20,172 nt of DNA from Rickettsiales bacterium (GTDB lineage Bacteria; Pseudomonadota; Alphaproteobacteria; Rickettsiales; UBA3002): positions 1-20,172 of the forward strand of contig JAIXZB010000049.1 of NCBI GenBank assembly GCA_027489915.1, read 5' to 3'. Every line of letters starts with the position of its first letter. The stretch's first letter is position 1. A program made the position numbers and the translations under genes. The notes below the pieces were generated by a model that searched no databases, was not told the origin of the DNA, and saw only the letters and a list, made by a program, of their open reading frames with translations. Positions 15,805-20,172 of this stretch are shown here, piece after piece.

Positions 15805-16443
15805 CTATCCTGCGACAAATATGCGCGCAAACTCACGCTCAAGCATTGCGTCCACTTCTTGCATCGAAGCAACAACGCCCATCTGCGCCATCGAGGTCAC
15901 CCCAAACTGCGCAAGTCCGCATGGCACAATCCCTGCGTAATGACTAAGCTCAGGGCTCACATTCAGCGCCACCCCATGGCTGGTAATCCACTGTTCACAT
16001 CGCACACCAAGCGCTGCAATCTTTGCCTCACCCGTTGGTGTATGCACCCACACCCCCACGCGCCCCTCGCGAATAAACCCCTCAATCCCAAATACCGCAA
16101 GCGTTGCAATCAGCCACGCCTCAAGCTGCTGCACAAACACCCGCAAATCAGGCTTGCCTCCGCGTGCCTCTGCACGTTTTTTCAAATTCAGCATCACATA
16201 GGCCACCCTCTGCCCTGGCCCATGATAAGTATACTGCCCACCACGCCCCGTCTGATGCACGGGAAACTGAGGCGCAAGCAAATCCACATCCTTCGCAGAA
16301 CTCCCCGCCGTATATAACGGCGGATGCTCAAGCAACCATACGCGCTCATCCACTTGCCCGAGCTTCATCGCCGCCACCTGCGCACGCATCTGCGCAAGCG
16401 CGGTTTCATAAGGCACAAGATCATCTACAACTATCCAGTCCAT
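15805..16443 (-). CDS. lipB: Octanoyl-[ACP]:protein N-octanoyltransferase LipB
   Basis: LipB moves octanoate from acyl carrier protein to the lipoyl domains of 2-oxoacid dehydrogenases and the glycine-cleavage H protein. LipA then inserts sulphur to make lipoate. The frame opens at 16503, but ATG 16443 is preferred, giving 212 residues (E. coli 213). It is preceded by AAAAGAGG, although that site is only 2 nt from the ATG. Motifs are LEHPPLYTAGSSA (38-50), GRGGQYTYHGPGQRVAY (66-82), Lys141 in GEAKIAALGVR, and the thioacyl nucleophile Cys175 in VPCGL. Lys141 and Cys175 correspond to the known Lys/Cys pair of the family. It reads in the same direction as the ast genes but lies 109 nt away and is functionally separate. 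No lipA is nearby. Confidence 0.96.
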   Translation of the reverse strand: MDWIVVDDLVPYETALAQMRAQVAAMKLGQVDERVWLLEHPPLYTAGSSAKDVDLLAPQFPVHQTGRGGQYTYHGPGQRVAYVMLNLKKRAEARGGKPDLRVFVQQLEAWLIATLAVFGIEGFIREGRVGVWVHTPTGEAKIAALGVRCEQWITSHGVALNVSPELSHYAGIVPCGLAQFGVTSMAQMGVVASMQEVDAMLEREFARIFVAG

Positions 16444-16580
16444 AGCCTCTTTTGCGTCTATACACTGCGTTTGCCAAGCATTTTTCTGCAAAGTTATGCA
16501 CACACCAGCATCTACATTGCCGCCTTATATACAAACTGCTAGCACTGTTCATCAGAAACACCCATACACAGGAGTCCTCC

Positions 16581-18005
16581 ATGGCCATTATCGAAGGCAC
16601 CGAACTCGCCGATACCCTAGTTGGTAGCGAAAGCGACGACACCATCACCGCCTTCGCAGGCAATGACTTGATTTACGCCAATGCAGGCCAAGATAATGTA
16701 ATTGCGGGAGAAGGTAACGATACCATCGTAGGGAGTGCAGGCAACGATATACTCTATGGCATGATAGGAAATGATGTATTATTCGGCGACACCGAGAATG
16801 ACATTCTCTACGGCTATCAGGACAATGACACTATTTATGGCGGAGATAGCGAAGATACTATTTTTGGCGGCATAGGCAACGATGTCCTTCTTGGCGATAC
16901 TGGCAACGATGTAATATATGGTGAAGAAGGCAGCGACATCATTGATGGTGGTGTCGGTGCTGATTATATTTACGATACAGAAGGCGATAACATAATCATC
17001 GGCGGCGAAGGCAACGACAACATTGAACTAGGTAACGGTAACGATACGGTAAATGGCGGCACTGGCGACGATACAATCTATGCAAATGGCGGCAACGACG
17101 CAATTTTTGGCGGTAGCGGCACCAACCTAATATATGGCGGAGATGGAAACAACACAGTCTCAGGTGGCGAAGGAATCGATTATATCGTCCTATCCTCTGG
17201 CAGTAATTTGGTATACGGCGGCGATAATAACGACAGCATCACAGGCGGCGAAGGCAGCGATACCCTAAACGCCGATGCAGGCGATGATCGCGTTGCTGGT
17301 AACGGCGGAAATGACCTTCTCACAGGCTGGATAGGGAACGATGTACTTATCGGCGGAGGCAACAACGACACCTTATATGGCGATGAAGGCAACGATACGC
17401 TGTCAGGCGACACAGGCGAAGATGTAGTGTTAGGCTGGGTAGGTGACGACATGATCTTCGGTGGCGCAGGCGATGATACCCTCGGCGGCGATGCAGGTAA
17501 CGATATGATTCTAGGCGACGAAGGCCGCGACATCATATTTGGTGGAGATGGTAACGATACGCTAAACGGTGGCGCAGGATGGGATTTCGTAGTTGGCGGA
17601 GAAGGTAATGATACCTTCTACAGCACCCTCAACCGCGAACCACTAACCATGCGAAATGAAGACAATCTCTCTGGCGGAGCTGGTGCAGATATATTCAACT
17701 TCTATTTCGATTTCGCTGGCACAGAAACGATTACATATAGCTACAGCATCGATGATTTCGACATTACACAAGACAAACTGGGCCTCACCGAAAAAGTTGG
17801 CGAGTTTATTGTAGGCGTTGGCTATGCACCTCAACCAATTCTGGAATTTGGCCCCAACGTAATCAACTCAATAACAGGCGCTGGTCCTCATTCCGGCAAC
17901 TACACCATCCTCACAATAGGCGGCGCAGAATTCGGCCTTACTGCAACCATTACACTGTATGGTGTATCTATCGATGATTTCAACGCCAACAACGTTTATG
18001 TGTAA
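16581..18005 (+). CDS. RTX-type calcium-binding beta-roll protein, probably type I secreted
   Basis: The protein has 474 residues from ATG 16581; the frame opens at 16452, but AGGAG 6 nt before this ATG fixes the start. From about residue 7 to 348 it consists of 38 consecutive, in-phase nonapeptides of the form x-x-G-(N/D/S)-D-x-(I/L)-x-G, with no insertion between them. Tandem repeats of this type bind Ca2+ in the turns and fold as a parallel beta-roll outside the cell. Some units have Asn for the conserved Asp. A C-terminal module of about 120 residues follows (SGGAGADIFNFYFD, SIDDFDITQDKLGL, then an aromatic beta-rich part). It ends in NVYV, which resembles the hydrophobic four-residue end of type I-secreted proteases with Asn in place of the usual acidic residue. 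There is no protease, lipase or adhesin head domain. No type I transporter genes are in the window. I saw no clear promoter in the 137-nt gap after lipB. Confidence 0.92.
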   Translation: MAIIEGTELADTLVGSESDDTITAFAGNDLIYANAGQDNVIAGEGNDTIVGSAGNDILYGMIGNDVLFGDTENDILYGYQDNDTIYGGDSEDTIFGGIGNDVLLGDTGNDVIYGEEGSDIIDGGVGADYIYDTEGDNIIIGGEGNDNIELGNGNDTVNGGTGDDTIYANGGNDAIFGGSGTNLIYGGDGNNTVSGGEGIDYIVLSSGSNLVYGGDNNDSITGGEGSDTLNADAGDDRVAGNGGNDLLTGWIGNDVLIGGGNNDTLYGDEGNDTLSGDTGEDVVLGWVGDDMIFGGAGDDTLGGDAGNDMILGDEGRDIIFGGDGNDTLNGGAGWDFVVGGEGNDTFYSTLNREPLTMRNEDNLSGGAGADIFNFYFDFAGTETITYSYSIDDFDITQDKLGLTEKVGEFIVGVGYAPQPILEFGPNVINSITGAGPHSGNYTILTIGGAEFGLTATITLYGVSIDDFNANNVYV

Positions 18006-18023
18006 TAACACATAACCCAATAC

Positions 18024-18054
18024 AAAAGGGCGGCACACAAATGCCGCCCTTTTT
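18024..18054 (+). terminator. Rho-independent terminator after the RTX gene
   Basis: AAAAGGGCGGCA (18024-18035) pairs perfectly with TGCCGCCCTTTT (18042-18053) around a 6-nt loop, 18 nt after the stop codon, with T continuing to 18054. The A-rich 5' arm means it could also work in the opposite direction. Confidence 0.93.
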
Positions 18055-18093
18055 ATTAATCAATTAGCAAGATTTTGCGTGTAAGCTTCAATC

Positions 18094-18543
18094 ATGACAT
18101 CCTCATGGACACAACGCATAGTCACGCACGACGAAACTCACACAGCGCTTAGCTATCTCGCGCTAATGATAAAGCACATCAACCCTACATTTGCTCTCCA
18201 AGACACTACTCCCGTACGCATCAGCCCCGATAAAATTTTCAATACACAAACCGAAATCACAGCCGTAGGCGGAATGCGCCCCAGCTGCCTTAATGCAATC
18301 GAAGGGTTGCTTACCACATGGTTTGGCGCACCAGCCGAGCGCAACGAAAATACCTGCGACGGCGAATTACATGGGCTGCACCTGAAATACAGTAATGGTA
18401 TCGTCATCAACTACATGCTCCACCGGGATAATGGCATAAGCATAACCCTACCTAAAACCACAGCAAACACGCTGGCTGAACATGTATCACGCACGCAAAC
18501 CGAATTAAGCGACAAAAAATCACAATCCCCTATTGCGATATAG
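18094..18543 (+). CDS. Small protein of unknown function
   Basis: I do not recognise this 149-residue protein. The start has no good ribosome site, only TAAG 8 nt upstream. The preceding terminator leaves just 39 nt for a promoter, so expression may be weak or leaderless. Composition and codon choice look like a real gene: hydrophobic residues alternate sensibly and no rare-codon excess is visible. Residues 1-28 look helical (SSWTQRIV, then ALSYLALMIKHI). About residues 35-115 look alpha/beta, with LNAIEGLLTTWFGAP and LHLKYSNGIVINYML. The end is polar and probably flexible. There is no signal peptide or membrane helix. It resembles small immunity- or chaperone-like proteins only in size. Its stop is 36 nt before the tRNA gene. 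Confidence 0.6.
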   Translation: MTSSWTQRIVTHDETHTALSYLALMIKHINPTFALQDTTPVRISPDKIFNTQTEITAVGGMRPSCLNAIEGLLTTWFGAPAERNENTCDGELHGLHLKYSNGIVINYMLHRDNGISITLPKTTANTLAEHVSRTQTELSDKKSQSPIAI

Positions 18544-18561
18544 CATCCAATTTGCTACTAG
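18533..18561 (+). promoter_or_regulatory. Possible promoter of tRNA-Leu
   Basis: TTGCGA (18533-18538) and TACTAG (18556-18561) are 17 nt apart (4/6 and 3/6 consensus matches) and would start RNA about 12 nt before the mature tRNA. The -35 lies inside the last codons of the 149-residue gene. Confidence 0.35.
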
Positions 18562-18579
18562 CCTCTCACGCTTCGTGAT

Positions 18580-18664
18580 GCGATCGTGGCGAAATTGGTA
18601 GACGCACTACCTTGAGGTGGTAACGGGGCAACCCATGGAAGTTCGAGTCTTCTCGATCGCACCA
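18580..18664 (+). tRNA. tRNA-Leu (anticodon GAG)
   Basis: The 85-nt gene has a perfect acceptor stem, GCGATCG (18580-18586) with CGATCGC (18654-18660), discriminator A and an encoded CCA (18662-18664). The anticodon loop TTGAGGT holds GAG at 18614-18616, reading the leucine codons CUC and CUU. A long variable arm (GGGG-CAA-CCC) marks a class II tRNA, and TTCGAGT forms the T loop. The D-arm contains TGGTAGACGC as in other tRNA-Leu. Confidence 0.97.
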
Positions 18665-18703
18665 TCCTAAGACGCAGGCCAGCCTGCATCTTTGGATGGT
18701 TTT
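18662..18703 (+). terminator. Terminator hairpin sharing the tRNA CCA
   Basis: CCATCCTAAGACGCAGG (18662-18678) pairs at 15 of 17 positions with CCTGCATCTTTGGATGG (18683-18699) around a CCAG loop, followed by TTTT. The first three bases of the stem are the CCA end of the tRNA, so the hairpin begins exactly at the mature 3' end. Confidence 0.85.
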
Positions 18704-18804
18704 CACGAAGCGTAATCGTACTTCACCCAAACTAACCCAACACGGTTCATCTATAAACACACGCCGCGCGCGGCACACAGCACATCGCTAAAAGGAAGGG
18801 CCGT

Positions 18805-20172
18805 ATGGAAAACGATAAACACGACCATTCCTTAGATGATTTCCTGCCCGAACATGGGCTGATGGATGATGAAACCGGCCTCACCCTACACCCCGAATTT
18901 ATCGAAGAAGTCATTACCGCCATCGAGGCCGAAGATGCAACCGAGCTTCGCCGCTTGGTCGAACCGCTGCACGCCGCCGATCAGGCCGAATTACTCGACC
19001 GCCTCAACCACGATCAGCGGGTCGAACTCACCGCAGCCCTGCGCGCCAGCTTCGATTCCGAAGTATTGCCCGAACTCTCCACTGAAGCCGCCATCGACGT
19101 GATGGAAGCGCTCGGTGCCGAAGCCTCCGCCGTGGCCCTCGCCGAACTCGATACCGATGATGCCGTCCACATCATCGAAGACCTGAATTTCGAAGACCAG
19201 CAAACCATACTCGATGCGATGCCCGAGGATGTGCGCGGCGAGCTGCAAACCTCGCTCAACTTCCCCGAAGACTCCGCAGGCCGCCTCATGCGCCGCACAC
19301 TCGTCAGCGTGCCCGAACATTGGACGGTCGGCAACACCATCGATTTCCTGCGCGACAGCGCCGAACTGCCCGAGAATTTCTACGTCATCTACATCGTCGA
19401 TGAATACGATATGCCCCTTGGCCGTCTGCTGCTTGGCACCATGCTGCACCACCGCCGCGAAGTGACCATCAAATCCATCATGAACACCGAAATTTATGCC
19501 GTGTCGTCCCATACCGACCAAGAAGAAGTCGCCTTCCTCTTTCGCAAATACGCGCTGGTCGAAACCCCCGTTATCAACGATCACGGCATTTTAATCGGCA
19601 CCATCACCGTCGATGACGTGGTCGATGTAATCCAAGAAGAAGAAGACGAAGATTACCTCCGCGCAGGCGGTGTGAGCGGCGGCGACATCAAATCGCGCCT
19701 GCTATCCACACTCAAATCACGCTTTCGCTGGCTATTCATCAACCTCCTCACCGCCATCGCTGCCTCCATGGTCATTAGCGTGTTCGAAGGTTCCATCGAA
19801 CAAATCGTAGCACTTGCCGTGCTCATGCCCATCGTCGCCTCTATGGGCGGCAATGCTGGTACGCAGTCCGTCACCGTTGCCGTGCGCGCCATCGCCACAC
19901 GCTACCTCACCGAAACCAATGGCCGCAGCTTTATCCTCAAAGAAACCCTCATCGGCTTCATCAACGGCCTCATGCTAGGCGCGGTCATGGGAGCCAGCGC
20001 AGGCCTCTGGTTCGCCGATATGTGGCTTGGGTTTGTGATGTTCTTGGCTGCCGTCACCACCCTCACCATGGCAGGCTTATGGGGTGCCCTCATCCCCATC
20101 CTCATCCTCCGCTTCAAAGGCGACCCCGCTATCTCCTCCAGCATCTTCCTCACCACGATTACAGATTGCGTA
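18805..20172 (+). CDS. mgtE: Magnesium channel/transporter MgtE, 3' end cut by window
   Basis: MgtE is an inner-membrane Mg2+ channel gated by cytoplasmic Mg2+ levels. The 456 residues present are nearly the whole protein; perhaps 20 remain outside. After an acidic start, residues about 30-155 form the superhelical MgtE N domain. Two CBS domains follow (about 160-220 with the segment DSAGRLM, and about 221-285 with SIMNTEIYAVSS and HGILIGTITVDDVVDVI). A plug helix then leads into the five-helix membrane domain from about 295. That domain carries PIVASMGGNAGTQSVTVAVRA and the final TTITD. Asp454 in that last motif corresponds to the pore Mg2+ site Asp432 of Thermus MgtE. The start is marked by AAGGAAGGG 4 nt before the ATG. 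The 100 nt between the tRNA terminator and the gene show no M-box-like structure that I can recognise. Confidence 0.96.
   Translation, partial: MENDKHDHSLDDFLPEHGLMDDETGLTLHPEFIEEVITAIEAEDATELRRLVEPLHAADQAELLDRLNHDQRVELTAALRASFDSEVLPELSTEAAIDVMEALGAEASAVALAELDTDDAVHIIEDLNFEDQQTILDAMPEDVRGELQTSLNFPEDSAGRLMRRTLVSVPEHWTVGNTIDFLRDSAELPENFYVIYIVDEYDMPLGRLLLGTMLHHRREVTIKSIMNTEIYAVSSHTDQEEVAFLFRKYALVETPVINDHGILIGTITVDDVVDVIQEEEDEDYLRAGGVSGGDIKSRLLSTLKSRFRWLFINLLTAIAASMVISVFEGSIEQIVALAVLMPIVASMGGNAGTQSVTVAVRAIATRYLTETNGRSFILKETLIGFINGLMLGAVMGASAGLWFADMWLGFVMFLAAVTTLTMAGLWGALIPILILRFKGDPAISSSIFLTTITDCV

Larger units (their letters stand above)
18568..18713. repeat. 11-bp inverted repeat flanking tRNA-Leu
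   Basis: ACGCTTCGTGA (18568-18578) lies immediately before the tRNA and its exact complement TCACGAAGCGT (18703-18713) immediately after the terminator. The left arm is itself partly self-complementary (TCACG-CTT-CGTGA). Pairing of the two arms would enclose the tRNA precursor in a stem, if the transcript reads through. Confidence 0.7.

Noticed and set aside
16452..16580. N-terminal extension of the RTX protein from ATG 16452
   Set aside because: The extension overlaps lipB's upstream region, encodes an unlikely basic segment, and the ATG at 16581 has an AGGAG site at ideal distance.
17180..17536. A 118-codon - strand frame inside the RTX gene, rich in Pro and Ser
   Set aside because: It is the reverse reading of the 27-nt repeat pattern of the RTX array and has no independent support.
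16590..17620. Periodic DNA that might be a CRISPR array or satellite
   Set aside because: The 27-nt period is that of RTX nonapeptide codons; there is no identical repeat with unique spacers.
18580..18664. tRNA-Leu as an attachment site of an integrated element
   Set aside because: No direct repeat of the tRNA 3' end, integrase or phage gene is visible on either side within the window.
18704..18804. Mg2+ riboswitch (M-box) before mgtE
   Set aside because: The space is only 100 nt after the tRNA terminator and I see none of the conserved M-box helices or a following expression platform.

Overview
The window reads as chromosomal DNA of a motile, Gram-negative bacterium, most likely an alphaproteobacterium. 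The basis is family-level: an adjacent clpS-clpA pair, a motA-motB stator pair, lipB of the proteobacterial type, a complete-looking arginine succinyltransferase (AST) catabolic cluster and an RTX-type secreted protein. This is inference from gene content and protein style; no 16S or other marker gene is present. Gene density is high and no gene-free stretch exceeds 300 bases. There are no insertion sequences, CRISPR arrays or phage genes.

Left part (1-5269, + strand). The tail of a SnoaL/NTF2-like protein is followed by clpS, clpA, a 417-residue protein of unknown function and a small exported trypsin-like serine protease. The last four genes are tightly packed (20-nt gap, 5-nt gap, 4-nt ATGA overlap) and look like one transcription unit. 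It combines the ClpS/ClpA N-degron unfolding machinery with an unknown protein and an envelope protease.

Middle part (5270-9365). A short intergenic stretch with palindromic GCGCAG(T/C)AGCGC repeats and a partial duplication of the motB 3' end separates the protease from the flagellar stator genes motA-motB (- strand). A divergent 636-residue protein of unknown function, with a long basic low-complexity tail, follows; its stop lies 3 nt from the stop of the convergent astB.

Right part (9369-16443, - strand). Transcribed from right to left are lipB (octanoyltransferase) and then, after a 109-nt gap with a dyad and a possible promoter, five tightly coupled genes: astC-type aminotransferase, an M20 metallohydrolase, astA, astD and astB. 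Together they take arginine through succinylarginine, succinylornithine and succinylglutamate semialdehyde to succinylglutamate. The usual last enzyme, the M14-type AstE, is absent from the cluster. The M20 protein is a good candidate to replace it.

Right end (16581-20172, + strand). An RTX protein made almost entirely of 38 uninterrupted nonapeptide repeats is closed by a strong intrinsic terminator. Then come a 149-residue orphan, a tRNA-Leu(GAG) whose CCA end is built into its own terminator hairpin, and an MgtE magnesium channel cut by the window edge close to its end.
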